A DNA stretch of 48,369 bases from Xanthoparmelia taractica (Eukaryota > Ascomycota > Lecanoromycetes > Lecanorales > Parmeliaceae): assembly GCA_033085395.1 (NCBI GenBank), contig JANQBS010000277.1:1-48369 (forward strand), written 5' to 3'. A program made the translations under genes and the position numbers. Below, piece by piece: positions 31,391-43,059 of this stretch; the first letter of the stretch is position 1; each line of letters begins with the position of its first letter. Under the pieces are notes generated by a model. The model made no database searches and was not told the DNA's origin. It was given only the letters and a program-made list of their open reading frames with translations.

Positions 31391-31562
31391 GTAGGTAGGT
31401 AGATAGATAGATAGGTAGATAGATAGATAGGTAGGGGATAGGAAGGTAGGTAGATAGGTAGGTAGGTAGATAGGTAGGTAGGTAGATAGGTAGGTAGGTA
31501 GATAGGTAGGTAGGTAGATAGGTAGATAGATATATAGGTAGGTAGGTAGATAGGTAGGTAAG
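31391..31562. repeat. (TAGG/TAGA)n compound microsatellite
   Basis: About 170 bp of mixed TAGG and TAGA units, interrupted once near 31432-31445. It is probably polymorphic in length. Confidence 0.95.
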
Positions 31563-31680
31563 TACTTGGATGAATAGCAAGGACATTGGAGGGGAGAGTG
31601 GAGATTGGAGATTGTTGGTTCTATACTTAAGGTACTCCATGGTTCTCTATTTACGAATAGATGAGTTTGATGTCAGATAA

Positions 31681-31708
31681 AGTAAGGTAAGGTAAGGTAA
31701 GGTGAGGT
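31681..31708. repeat. (GTAAG)n short tandem repeat
   Basis: Five near-identical units of GTAAG, the last GTGAG. Confidence 0.9.
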
Positions 31709-32050
31709 ATATCCTGCTCGCTTGATGTACAACGTACATGTTCATTGATTCTCCGCAATGTAGTTATGAATGCATTCGGTCATGAATCAATTCACTTGTC
31801 GACATGAGGACATGCTTTCTCTCTCCGTGAGATCATTCAATCATCAGCCGCTCATAATCCATACCGTACCCTGACCCCCTATTCCTCCCAGCCGCAGAAA
31901 GAAAGAAGCTTCACAACTCGTCCTGACGCAGTTTCCTGTCCTCGAGATACCTACTCTACTACTCTATCTGTGAGTAATTCGCTTTCGAGCCCATTTCCCG
32001 TGCCCTTGACCTTGACCAGCATGCATGCACCCCCTCACTCAACGTGCTCT

Positions 32051-35000
32051 TTACGTCGTGTCCGTCCCCTCCACATCTACCTCCCCATCTCTGACTGGAT
32101 CCTCTTCCCACCACCTATCCACAAACACCCTATCGACATCAACCTTGCACTCCCGGACCTCTTTCTCGCTACCGCCCAGATCCCTCAGGAGCTGGCGTCC
32201 GGCCCTCATGATTTCTTCATCCGTGGCTCCTACGCCTTTGAACGCTTGCATCCGGGCTTCCAAGGCTGACTTGGCGGCTTGTCGTTCGTCCTTGCGGGCT
32301 TTTTTGGCGGCGGCTCGTCTGGCTGGTAAGTGCTGTTGTAGCTTCCTGCGGCGTTCGGCTTCCATGTCGTCGAGCTTGCTCTGCGGGCTGACTTTGTAGC
32401 GGGCGAAGGCTTCTTCGGGGGTCATGACTTCGATGTGGCCCCAGGCTTTTTCGTAGGCCGGAATGGCGACTTTGGTAAAGGGGTCGTCTTTGGTGTAGCC
32501 GAGGATGATGTTGTATTTGCGGAAGTTGTGGAGGTTGACGATGGCCCACTCGGCGAACCATTGGGTGAGGAGATCGTCGTTTTGTCGGATGTTATCGTCG
32601 TCTGGTGCCGTGTTCGCTCCTTGGCCCTTCCACTCCTTGCGAGCTTGCAAGACACGTAGGCTGGCGGAGCTGACGATGGGAGCTTCGTCGGTTGGGGTCT
32701 CGTAATCCCATTCGTGGCACAGGAGGCGGTTGACGCCCGGTTCGGGGGATAGCAGCAGCCAGTAGATTTCCGTGTAGATGTCCGCAAACATCTGTAAGCT
32801 GCATCCGAAGATGTCTTTGCCCGAGTTCGAATATGCGTCCATGATGTCGAGGAGCCATTCGCGGATGCGTGGCCTCACGGCAATCTTCCAGGTACCTGGT
32901 GTCTTACCGGGGACGTGAACACGGCGGAACCACATGAGGACCCTCAGAGCCTCACGCGGGCGGTACAGTATGAGTGATTCGGTTAGGAGCAGGACGCCGC
33001 CATGAGGAAAGAGGCGAATCAGATGGGGATGCTTCTCGCCAGGGTGCATGGGAGACAGAGATGTCTTCCAAACGCTGACTGAGCCGTGCAAAAGGTGCTT
33101 GGCCAAGCGAGGGACTAAATCATAACGAATGTACGCATCATGGAACTAGTCATGTTAGCGAGGCACTTAGCTATCCCTCAAAGCCAAAGAGGCTCTTACA
33201 ATTATTGTTCCAGATTTGACATTTTTGCAGAAATAGTCCCAAGCACCATGACTATCAATCTCTTGGGAGCCAATGTTCTGCATACTATATATCTGTTCGG
33301 CGCCGTTCGCTTGGAGGAACTTTATGAACAGGTCATGCTCTTCCGATGTCCTCATGCGCAGAGCTGAACGCTTTGCTGAATCTGGTTCGTATACCTCACA
33401 GCCTTGAGGAATGAAGCAGAGGAAGAAGATACTCGTGGGGGGGTGTTTTTGTGGTCCGTTCTGAGCAACAAGTCGACCGAAATCAATTTCGAACATGTCA
33501 CGAAACACGATGTTGATGTTCTTGTCTTCGGTCTGGATAGGATGTTCTTTTAATTTAGTCGCAATTTCCGCGTATCGCTCGGGTTCATTTTCCACGAGTC
33601 GAGCAGTTGCTAGCGCATGGACGTCTGCCTGTACTGGCGGCAGCGGTTTCCGTATGGCAAATCTCAAGGCTGTCCCCGGGTGGACGCTTGGTAAGTCGTT
33701 ATCCACAAATCTCCAAGCACTGGCGCCAGCAGGGTAGATAAGCATAGTGTAGTGCTGAGCGAAGAAGAGGCCTCCTTGCAGATTGTTCGCAAGCGTCTCT
33801 ACTAGGTTCTCAACAGCTGTCTCGCTGTTGGCGTATGGAAGAACAGAGCCGGACCCCAGGTAGTCAGAAGGTTCCTTTCTGGCGTTAACGCGTACAAATT
33901 ACACTGTCACAAGGACTTACTGTTGGAAAATACGCCTTATATTCGCTCGCCAAACAGACCGATTTGAACACGAAATCCATGGCTCGAGGCAAGGACTTGA
34001 TGGTCAATAGAAGTTTCTTCACTTCGAACCCAAAGCCTACAAACTTCACCTTGAGACCTTCCTGATCACCCTCCCCAAATTTGATGTCCCCTATCACTAA
34101 ATTTGGTTCTGGTCGTTGGAAAATTTCGTTCTTGTGTTCCCGCGAAGGATGAACCTTCAGAGTGAATCTTGAAGGGTCATCTGATGAGTAAGGTCGATGG
34201 GAGCTGACAATAGCGTCGGTTGAATGATGAGCGGATGGCATTGAGCGTTTCGTGTAGTCTTGTAACGACATTGTAGCCAACGTTTTTTTCCAGATTCTGG
34301 GTCCAAGAGGTATTTCTAGTGGAGGACTAGTGTTCAGAGAAGCTGGGCCAGGGGAGGTGAGGGTATCTATTTGCGCCGGACCATTGGTCATGTCACCTGT
34401 CGCAGGTCCGAGCACGGATGCAGAAATATTCGATAATGGCCTACCTGTGTCAGGCACTTCCTGCTCGTCAACCCTAATTCCACGATTCTGGTCTAAGGTT
34501 TGTGAAGATGGATCAGGTTCGCTTGTACTAATGGCCATGGCATCTTCAACCTCTTGAGGCTGACGTTCCTCGGCTTCTTTGGTAGCAAGTTCTTCCTGAT
34601 GTAGTTGCAAAGGTGTTTTGGATAGCATTCCGGTAGCGGAAGGAGTAGGGACTGTTGTCGGTGCTTTGCCGGTCTTGGGGTCAATGAAAACCAAACGATT
34701 CGGATCTGGTGGGCGCCCATCACGACGACTCTTGAAGATTCTGTTCTGGACGGACAATTTATAACTGCGTTTTTTAGGCTGGCCGTCCGCTGGGTCAGCA
34801 TTTTTTGTTGCCCAGTTATTCGACTTTCGCTTCTTCGGCTCTGCATTCCATGCAGCAGTAACATCGCCCGTCGTACTGGGCTTTTTCGGTTCGATTTGTC
34901 CAAGCTTGGGCTTTAATTTCGAAATACTTGGCCGAGACGGTCCACTTCCTACGGCTTCTGGTCGTGATGGGATTGATACAGGTGGCCGTGCCTCTGGTGC

Positions 35001-36488
35001 TCTTGCCGTTCCAGACCAGTTGGTCCGGGCTGTCCCGGCGCGTATGGCTTCATTGCCTTCCGGTACACTTGTGTGAATAAGTTCTGGCTGAGCAGCAGCA
35101 TTTGTTGCAGGTTTCGCTGTTTCTTGTGCACTAGGAGCCTGGCTTTCTGGTTGATGTCCTACTTGTGGGACGATACCGACTTGAGAAGGTTCTTTTGTAC
35201 GAGGTCCGTCGCCAGATTGTCCGCCTTGGTGGGAATGATTGTTGCTACTTCCTTCGACTTCTGTTATCGCCTCTGTATTAGGAACTGCCTTCCTTGGGTG
35301 AAATATAAGTTGCACTGCTTGTGTAGTCTCTTGGGGTGTTCCGTTTGCAATAGCTGCTTCCATTTGCCGAGCAGGTGCCTGGGAAACTTTGGACGATTTG
35401 GGCTCATCACCCGAAGGTTTCTTTGCAGCGTTTGGCTCTTTCTCCCGTCCTCCTGACATGTCATGTATTTCTGTCGAAGTTTTACTCTGCTGCGGTCGAC
35501 TGTTCTCTTGATTGATTGCTTGCTTGATCCTTTGCATCTTTTGCGATTCTGGCATCATTGAGTCCGCCGACGTAGTTCTACTGCTCTTTTTCGACACTGC
35601 CCTGCTTTGACCCCTGCTTTCGGGGCGAATATATGGCGTTGATGTTCGCGAAGATTTACTGGAATCAATTGAGAAAGGCTTCAAATACTCGGGAGGCTCT
35701 CTACCGCTATCAACGAACTCTTGGCATACTGTTTTTGCTTTGTCGTACAGATCACCAGTGCTTTTGTCTTTTAGCACTTGGCTTATTTTACCCTTGCGCC
35801 CATATAGGCCTAGTAGCTCTCTCCAGCGAGGGCCTTTCAATGTACGAAGACCCTCTTCCAAGGCAATCGTTTGGGCTTGCGTCCATTTAGGATTCGGAGT
35901 GAAGATCTCTGACTCTTGCCGAGACATCAGAGGTCTGTCACTGTCTTCGGAACAGGAGCTGGAAACAGGGGCGGAGGCGGATGAAGAGGGCGGTAAGTCT
36001 TCATGCACGCTTCTTCTCTTGATGCGTTTGTCGGACCGTTTCGGAGCAGAGTCTGAGCCCGAGCTTTGGACATTGTCATTCTGATCTTTTCCGTCCGAAG
36101 CCAACTCATCTTGCTTTTCGAGTCGAAGCCTCTTGATTCGGCGCCGCTCTTTCCGACGGTCCGTTTCTTTTTGGATCGCCTTGCATCTTTTTCTCCAAGC
36201 CTTGACATCAAAGGGTCTCTCAAGACCGTTGGCGACGCGTTCCTGGGTATTGGTCCACTCATCAAAACCTTCACCCTCGTTGAAATTCTCCCTGGGTATC
36301 CACACGTGTTCAGTTTCAGGGTAGCCTTTCCACGCAGTCAAATACTCCATGACCCCTTTGACCTTTCTTTCAGCGAGAATGCATTCCACTTCGTAGTCGT
36401 CCTCATTGGCGCTTGCTACTGTGGAGTTGAGTGAAATGGAGTCATCACTGGCTTCTGTCTCACGCATAACCCTCGTTTTAGTCATCAT
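32051..36488 (-). CDS. Chromodomain protein with Myb/SANT-like domain, 1445 aa, 3 exons
   Basis: Exons 36488-33921, 33874-33200 and 33145-32051, joined by introns of 46 and 54 bp (GTAAGT and GTAAGA donors). An N-terminal chromodomain (about 31-80) reads DYEVECILAERKVKG then YLTAWKGYPETEHVWIP; cage positions Tyr32, Trp53 and Tyr56 are kept, so methyl-lysine binding (H3K9me or similar) is likely. After a disordered basic-acidic tract comes a Myb/telobox-like domain (about 198-255): KWTQAQTIALEEGLRTLKGP, RWRELLGLYGRKG, LKDKS. A long Ser/Pro/Gln-rich region (260-780) leads to a conserved C-terminal half (FVFKSVCLASEYKAYFPT, LFFAQHYTMLIYPAG, GAWDYFCKNVKSGTIIF, LIRLFPHGGVLLLTESLIL). I tentatively compare it to the SPOC-PIN part of fission yeast Chp1. 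Probably nuclear heterochromatin-associated. The first ATG in frame is 36488. Confidence 0.85.
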
Positions 36489-37494
36489 TCTTTGGATTAT
36501 CTGAGCGAAGAATTCAGAATGCCCGATATGCACTGATCTTGATAAGGCAAAGCTGGAGGCTTTGAGCAGTGAAATACTCTTATCTCATTTGAATATCGAT
36601 TAAAGATATTCGGCTTGTGCCCCCGTTTCACAGAAAGACGCTTCCCAATCAAACCAACATATAGACCGATCCGGGACGATAGGCGAGTGGCAGATTTTGT
36701 CAGTCAGTGCTAGAGAAACGAGACTTTACGAAGCCAGGATTTGGAAAGAAGTATTAAGAGCTGAGAAAGGTATGTGAGATGACTTTCTTTATTGCGAACG
36801 AAGAAAAGTGTTGCAAGGCTGGCTGGCAGACCCAGATGCAATGGTATGTATCAGTGCAAGCTTAATACAAGTGAAGCAACGAAGGGAATGTCCCAGATGC
36901 TCAAGAGAAGGCGGATAGGTGCACCAAGTAGCAAACAATGCAATAACATCACCCGAATCAGCTTCACTGCTCGCGACCGTTGAACAGCTTGCTCGCTAGG
37001 GTATTAAGGAGCAAGCAATCGTGGACCTTGGTGATGATGCAGTAGAGAAGGAGGGGAGAAATCATGAGCGAGAGACCCAGTATTTGCACTTTTATAAACG
37101 GAGAGCGTGCCAAGATCCTTAGCGCCGGCCAAGGAAGGCTCCTGCTCGTGCTGCTAACTAAGGTAAGCCTGCTATAAAGTATGATATGAATGGCAGAACC
37201 CCTAAGCGACTACTTCACGGCAAAGTTTGGAAGAAGCTGTCCCCCAAATACCATCTATACTCCAAGTCGACAAGTCCAAGGATTCTACTGTTCAATTGAT
37301 AGTGCTTCATGTGGTCGAGCCTCTTTCTACCAATCACCAATCGGTTCTACTACGCACGAGCATTATGGGTATCTCTCAAACAGAATTCCTGCACAGCATC
37401 CAAGCTAGTCTCCCCAACAATGATGTCTATCTCGTCCTATCCCTTTCTGGCCTTCCCTTCAAGGCGTAGCGAAGATTTGCAGGGTGCGCCATTG
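36489..37494. other. Intergenic region upstream of the chromodomain gene
   Basis: About 1 kb between two minus-strand genes: the 3' end of the coiled-coil gene and the promoter of the chromodomain gene. On the plus strand 37160-37470 contains protein-like fragments in shifting frames (for example TVQLIVLHVVEPLSTNHQSV and VWKKLSPKYHLYSK), possibly a small degraded gene, but no consistent model can be built. No RNA gene was seen. Confidence 0.4.
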
Positions 37495-40400
37495 TTACGA
37501 AAAGGGGTTTTGGCCAGACACGTTCCATCTCTTGGGTACCTTCCTCGGATTCGTAGGTCTATCTTCCCCGCCCTCGTCCTCGTCCTCGTCATCGTCATCT
37601 GACTCTGCCGCTTTCCTTTTGAGGTTGAGGTCGGAAGGACGGCGATCTTCTTCGTCTCGTCGACCTGCACGTTGACCGAGAGGTGTGTCAGAACTGTCGG
37701 ATTCGTCACTATTTCCTAACGAGACGCTGGCATTTCCGGTACGCTCGACACTCTTTGAGCTCCTCGACATGCTAGTGAGCTCTCTTGGTGTGTTTCTGAC
37801 AGACCCAATCCCATTTCGATGCCGTAAATGTGTAACACTACGAGCCAGATCCGTTTGAGTCTTCTGAAGGTCGCTGATCGCTTCAACGTATCTGGCTTCG
37901 ACGTTCGTCACTCTGTCTACTAATCCGTCAATCCGGTTGCCATAGTCAGAATGACCTTGTGCACGGTTGTCGGATGCAGTATCTTTTAGGTTCTTGATTT
38001 CCTGTTTTATACTGTTGATGGTTGCTAAGCAAAATGTTCGGGTTTCGGCAGTGAACTGGGAAATTGCTTCCATTTCGTTCTGAGTTCTGGACTCTGCGCC
38101 CATCCGGGCAGTGATTTGGGCAACGATCTGGGAATCCATTTTGGCAAGACGATCTTTGAGATTCACCGTGAGATAGGTGTCCACTTTATTTTGCCATGCT
38201 GCAATATTTCCTGGGTGCTGCGGGTACATCTGCTGCATTTGATGCACCATGCTTTGTACGACGCGGTCCGAGGTCAATCCATCAAACTTCTGTTGCTGAG
38301 AGTTGACGAATAGCTCGAGACCTTGAATGGTTTTTGTCAAACTTCTAAGCCCCATCTCGACGTCTTGCAGCTTTTGCTGGTCTGAGATACGAGGGCTCAT
38401 AGAGGCGTTGGCGAACGGTGGCGTTGGAGGGTGGTTGGGAACCGTCTGAGAAGCCTGAGACTGCTTGGCCAGCCTGACTTCTGTTTGAAGTTGGGCCAGT
38501 TGACCCTCTTGTTTCTTTATACTTGCTTCGATCGCTTCGAACCCTTCGGCTACGCCCACATCTTTGAGCCTTTCTTCCCTGATCAAAGAATCCAAATCTG
38601 CCCGAATAAGTACGACTTCTCGGTCGGCTTTCAAAGCATCCAGGTCATGCCGAATCAGCTTGAAATCCTCTTGCTCGGCTCGCAAAGCATCAAGACTGCT
38701 CTGGATCAGCTTGACCTCTTCTTTGTACTCTGCATCAGCGTTGACGGTTGCCATAGAGACCTGAGGTGGTTCAAGATTCGAAGCCGCTTTGGCGTCCTGT
38801 ATGTGCCGTATCGCCTCATCAAGCTTCTCGCAGTCTTGTTGCAACGAGTCGATCTGATCCGAGTTTCTCATGACTATATTATCCAAGCTAGAGGCTTTGT
38901 CACTTGCATCGAGCCTTACGCAATTACTAAGATCCGTCAGAACTTTATTCTGAGCCCCTATTTCGACCTTGATAGCAGCACAATCCTCTTTTTGTTCTTG
39001 GACTCTGAGCTCTAAGCGACTTAATTCCAATTGTAAGTTGCGCAAAGAGGTATCTAGACGGCGAAATTGAGAAGAGTGTTCTTGATCCTTTTCTTCCGCT
39101 GTCTTACAATGCTTGCCTGTCAAAGCTTCAACGTCTTTTATTTTCCGGTTCAAGCTCGCATCCTCCGAGATCAGGGACGCGAGTGTCCGCTCCGTGGGTA
39201 CCAGAGCCTCAGTAACATGCTTGCGAACTTCGTCTGTAGTGACCCGACGAAGCTCGTTTTTGCTGACCAGTCCTTGTATTTCATCTTTAGCAACCAGATC
39301 CTCGAGCTCGGCTTTAGTAGCCAAACCACGAAGCTTCCTATTCAATTCATAAGACATTATAGCTTCGCGGTCCAGATTGTCAATTCTTTTGCCAGCAGCC
39401 TTGAGGTCGGCCTTCAAATCAGAAATATCGTCCTCAGAGTGGCCGCGATCACGGGTGTTGCCAATCTCATTTTTCGGAGTCTCAAGGTCCGCTTTTATTG
39501 TAGTAAAATCGTCCTTGACAAGGGCCCGTTCTTGGGCGCTGGACAGAGTGGTAGAAACTTCAGCCTGTTTTAGTAGCTGTGCGGCTAAGGCAATGGCATT
39601 CTTGGACTGGGCTTGCGAGCTCCAATCGATTCGCTTCTCAATCTCCACGGAAACTTTCTCGACGCCTTCAACTCTTGATTCGGCATCTTCAATCAGAGTA
39701 AGAAAGGTGGACTTGAATTTGGCCTGGCGGTCACGCTCCTTTTGCTGCCCGACGACCTGCTGCTTTGCAAGATCGCGTCTGACGGTCAAGCTGGCAGCTG
39801 ACGTGATAGACTGAGCGAAGGCATTGAGGCTGTCTAGTAAAGTCGCTGGCGGCTGGATAGTTGAGGGTTGCCGGCAGTCCAGTTCGCTGTTAACAGGTGG
39901 AGAGTTGAATTTGGGAGTGGAGTTCTCCGACCGAGGGATTTTCGCGACATTAGCGGAAGGAGGCATGGCGTCGGATTGTCGGCGGGAGGGCGGGTTGCTG
40001 TTATGAGGGCGATAGCTATCGAGGGAATATATTCGTGGATCACGGCTGGGGCTGTCACGAGACTTTCCATCTTCGAGTTACGGTCAGTAAGAATGAATTT
40101 TGGTGAGCGGGGAGGCGATGGCTGGATGCTGGAGTGCATGTTTTGAGATAAGATACGTACCCCAATGCGAAGCCCTATTGGAAGTCGGATCGGGACTTGG
40201 TGGATCCAAACTACTCGAGGTGCGAACGGTGTCTGGGCGGAGACTGGGGCTGGAAGTTGAGTGAAGAGGTTTGGCTGTGCGCGTTGATAAGCTCGGTGGA
40301 GCAAATGAGAGAGAGAGAAGGAGAGCAAAGGTGGCCATATGATTGGGTGCACGCCGGCTCAAGTACCTCAGCAAGTGAAAGCAAATACTTACGTCTTTGC

Positions 40401-40870
40401 TCTTCAGGTTCGACCTTGCTGATATGCTCTGGACTTGGTGATATCGCACTCAGAGGAGACTGCCTCGTAGTGAGAGAAGAAGCGGGAGCAGAAGTAGGTA
40501 TCCGAGTGGTATTGAAGATGTTGTCTCGGCGGTCAGGATGTATCAACGACAGTGCTTCCGTAGCAACGGGGAAGTGAGTCGATTGATTTGGAAATGGTGA
40601 GGATGATGAGTGAAACAAATCTCCGTTCATGTTGGAAGTGCCGCGAATCTTGTGTTCCTGGTCGCCTTCCATTGCAGCTGCAGTTGCAGTTTCATTTCCA
40701 GTTGCTGTTCCAGTTGACTCGCGCTTTCCATCATCTTCTTTTATACGCTTTCTCATGCTCTCTTGATTGCTCTCATCAGCAGCGCGCTTCCTACTTCCTT
40801 CTCCCCTCCAATGTTTCAACAATTGCATGGTCGGGTGAAGTGAGCCAATGATATATCTATAGCCTATCAT
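37495..40870 (-). CDS. Long coiled-coil protein, 1041 aa, 3 exons
   Basis: Exons 40870-40393, 40232-40161 and 40070-37495; introns are 160 bp (GTAAGT) and 90 bp (GTACGT). The joins give EEQRR-HTVRTSSS and ASHW-DGKSRDSPSRD in frame. ATG 40870 is the first start; ATG 40828 (accATGcaa, product MQLLKHWRGEG) has better context. The N-terminal 230 residues are disordered with a basic KRKR-like patch. Residues about 260-880 are almost entirely heptad-type coiled coil (for example IKADLETPKNEIG, LRNLQLELSRLELRVQEQK, DLDALKADREVVLIRADLDS). The C-terminus is acidic-basic with candidate nuclear signals (NLKRKAAESDDDDEDEDE, RKVPKRW). This suggests a nuclear scaffold or tether. No motor, kinase or SMC head is present. 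I do not recognise the family. It is in tandem with the chromodomain gene, about 1 kb away. Confidence 0.8.
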
Positions 40871-41621
40871 ACAGTCTATCGATCATCATCATCATATCCA
40901 AAAGTCCATCATATTTTCGGGTAGGTACAGAAAGATATGACTCTTTGAGTACGCGTACTGTCTCTTGCAGGCAGATCCAAACGTAATTACACTTTTCTTA
41001 AACCCATTCACTAAGCCCTATGATGTCAGTCTTAGCGCACGACAAATGACCCAAGTGGGGAAAGATCTTCTCCACCCCTGCTCCTTTGGCCAATGATAGA
41101 CAGCCCAAAGTGGTGGCACAGTCAGGCCAATTAAACCCCACTTGAAAATTCTATTTTTTCTTTTTTCTTTCTAAGCGACTATGATTAAAAGGACTCTCTG
41201 TGGACTGCAGGCTGCAGCTTTCCACTTGGCCGCCAGCACACTGGCACATCATGGCTGCAGGCGTCAAAAGAATTGGCCCGGATTCTCCTGCACGCTTTGG
41301 CGTCATTACCAGATAGGCTCACTGCATTAATGACAGGGGTCATGGAATTCAGGAGACACGGGAAGAAATGACAAAGAAATGGAAAGGGATCATACCTCCC
41401 CTTCTTTATGGCCGTCTCCCTCCTGACTTATCTAATGGAAAACAAAAGGGAGTCAAAGATACGCAGCTTGGAAATATTCGGAACACTAGCATGCAATGTT
41501 TCAAGCTAACTATCAGCTAGTTGCTCTGCTGCCCCTTGTTCCAAAGTCAATCTGAACGACTGTAACATTCAAAGAGACGGCCAACGCTTGCATTTGTCTG
41601 GTATCGCTCAAGGCAGCATTG

Positions 41622-41675
<54 letters not shown>

Positions 41676-42495
41676 GAACAGTCTTCAGTGGGTGTATTGT
41701 GGCAGCAGCATCGCAAATTCCATTGACAGCATCTGCACTCATAGGAAAGAACAAGAAAAGGTGGTTCTGCATTCGCTCGTCAAAACAGTCCACCAACCAA
41801 AGTCGTTGAGGATGGTAGAAATCAGAAGAAGAGGCACCGAATGCTCTCATTCGCTGTCAAACTCTTTCTGTCAAAGCGAGGATCTTTTTCCTACGCTCAA
41901 GTGGCTAGAGCTGCAATGGTATAAGAGCGGACCCTCCACTTTCGGCCCAGTGGTAAGAGCGGGATATTTCCAACATCGAACCAATAAGAAGCAACAGCCG
42001 GACGATGAAAGAATGACAGTGGAAAAAAGGACCTTGTATACCTGCATCATCTTGCCTAGCCCTGGACCACTATTCAAATGGGATGTGCATGGGGCCAATG
42101 GGAAGTTTCACCCAAATGTTTCTAAAACACGCGACGTCACCTTGCTGCAGCGACGATGCTAGCGTGGGTCACGTGCCATGAATGTACATAAAGGCCCGAA
42201 ATCCCCCGAGTATGCAAGAAATGGCTTCTCCTCCTTCCAGTAAAAGAGCACAAAGATACACTACGCTATCATCATACCATAGTCAGTATTGACATAGGCT
42301 TTGCCCAACCATGGTTACTCATTGAATGCATTGACCGGATGACCTTTATGCTGATATCGCTTCACTAGGAAAATATATACTTGCACTTTGTAGCTTCTAT
42401 ATAATGGTAGTGTTTTACGGCCCTAGGCCGCTCCAAAGCATCATGTATCCACATCAAGATGATAAACATCCCTGACATCGTCCAAGCTAAACAAT
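40871..42495. other. Large intergenic region with CAA microsatellite
   Basis: 1.6 kb without a supported gene: promoter of the coiled-coil gene and the 3' flank of the GFA gene. Two CCAAT motifs occur around 41080-41145 (gccaatgata, ggccaattaaa). Open plus-strand frames at 41588-41809 and 41692-42162 arise from the CAA array or lack an ATG. Confidence 0.5.
41623..41675. repeat. (CAA)n microsatellite
   Basis: About 17.7 uninterrupted CAA units. Confidence 0.97.
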
Positions 42496-43059
42496 TCAAA
42501 CTTCATATCGAGGTTCCAACTTGGCAGCCCCATCGAACTTCAACAAATTCAACTTATCCAGGTCAATATCCTTGAACATCCGTACCTGTCGCCAAATCAG
42601 CATAGTCCACAACAATCCCCTTTCCCCTCTCACTATCAACCCTCCCCCCTCACCCCCCCCCCCAAAAAAAAAGAAAAAAAGAAAAAAAGAAAAAAAAAAT
42701 ACACATACATTCACAACCCTCAACTCCTTGAACTGCCCCTCCGCCTCCCCCTCAGCTGGATCAATAAACAACGACGACCCACAATTCGGACAAAACCTAT
42801 GCACCCACTTCTTGCCCCCAAACGCGTACCCCTTTGCCAGATCCTCACCGGCAGAAAAGACGACGTCGGAGCGCGGGAGGTGGATGTTCAGGTAGCCGTT
42901 TTTGAGGCAGATGGAGCAGTTGCAGTTGTAGATTGTTTGCGTTTGCGCTGAGAGGGGATGGGGGAGGAAGACGGTGTATTTTATGGCGCCGCAGTGGCAG
43001 TTTGCTGGGTGGGGGGTTTTGGGGGGGGTGGGGGTGGGGTCGGAGGTGGGGGACGACAT
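42496..43059 (-). CDS. GFA/CENP-V-fold zinc protein, 2 exons
   Basis: Small Zn-binding protein of the glutathione-dependent formaldehyde-activating enzyme (GFA, Mss4-like) fold, 146 aa, normal for the family. Exons 43059-42709 and 42585-42496 join VVN to VRMFKDIDLDKLN. Zinc ligands: CHCGAIKY, CNCSICLKNG and RFCPNCGSSL, the CxC / CxCxxC / CxxC arrangement of the family. Upstream of these the N-terminus is a Pro/Thr-rich tail. The 123-bp intron (GTATGT to CGACAG) is almost entirely a poly-T/poly-G tract. The family includes S-hydroxymethylglutathione synthase-like and uncharacterised proteins; fungal members rarely have a proven reaction. The last residues EPRYEV end at 42499. Confidence 0.85.
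   Translation of the reverse strand: MSSPTSDPTPTPPKTPHPANCHCGAIKYTVFLPHPLSAQTQTIYNCNCSICLKNGYLNIHLPRSDVVFSAGEDLAKGYAFGGKKWVHRFCPNCGSSLFIDPAEGEAEGQFKELRVVNVCVFFFSFFLFFFFFGGGGEGGGLIVRGERGLLWTMLIWRQVRMFKDIDLDKLNLLKFDGAAKLEPRYEV

Larger units (their letters stand above)
30786..32050. other. Intergenic region with microsatellites
   Basis: 1.26 kb of convergent intergenic DNA. It contains the membrane-protein relic (minus), a tetranucleotide array and a GTAAG array, listed separately. 31720-32050 shows only CT-rich sequence without a supported gene. Confidence 0.5.

Noticed and set aside
41588..42162. Plus-strand frames including a poly-Asn protein
   Set aside because: The first is just the CAA microsatellite translated; the second starts at GTG, has no recognisable domain and lies in a region without coding bias.
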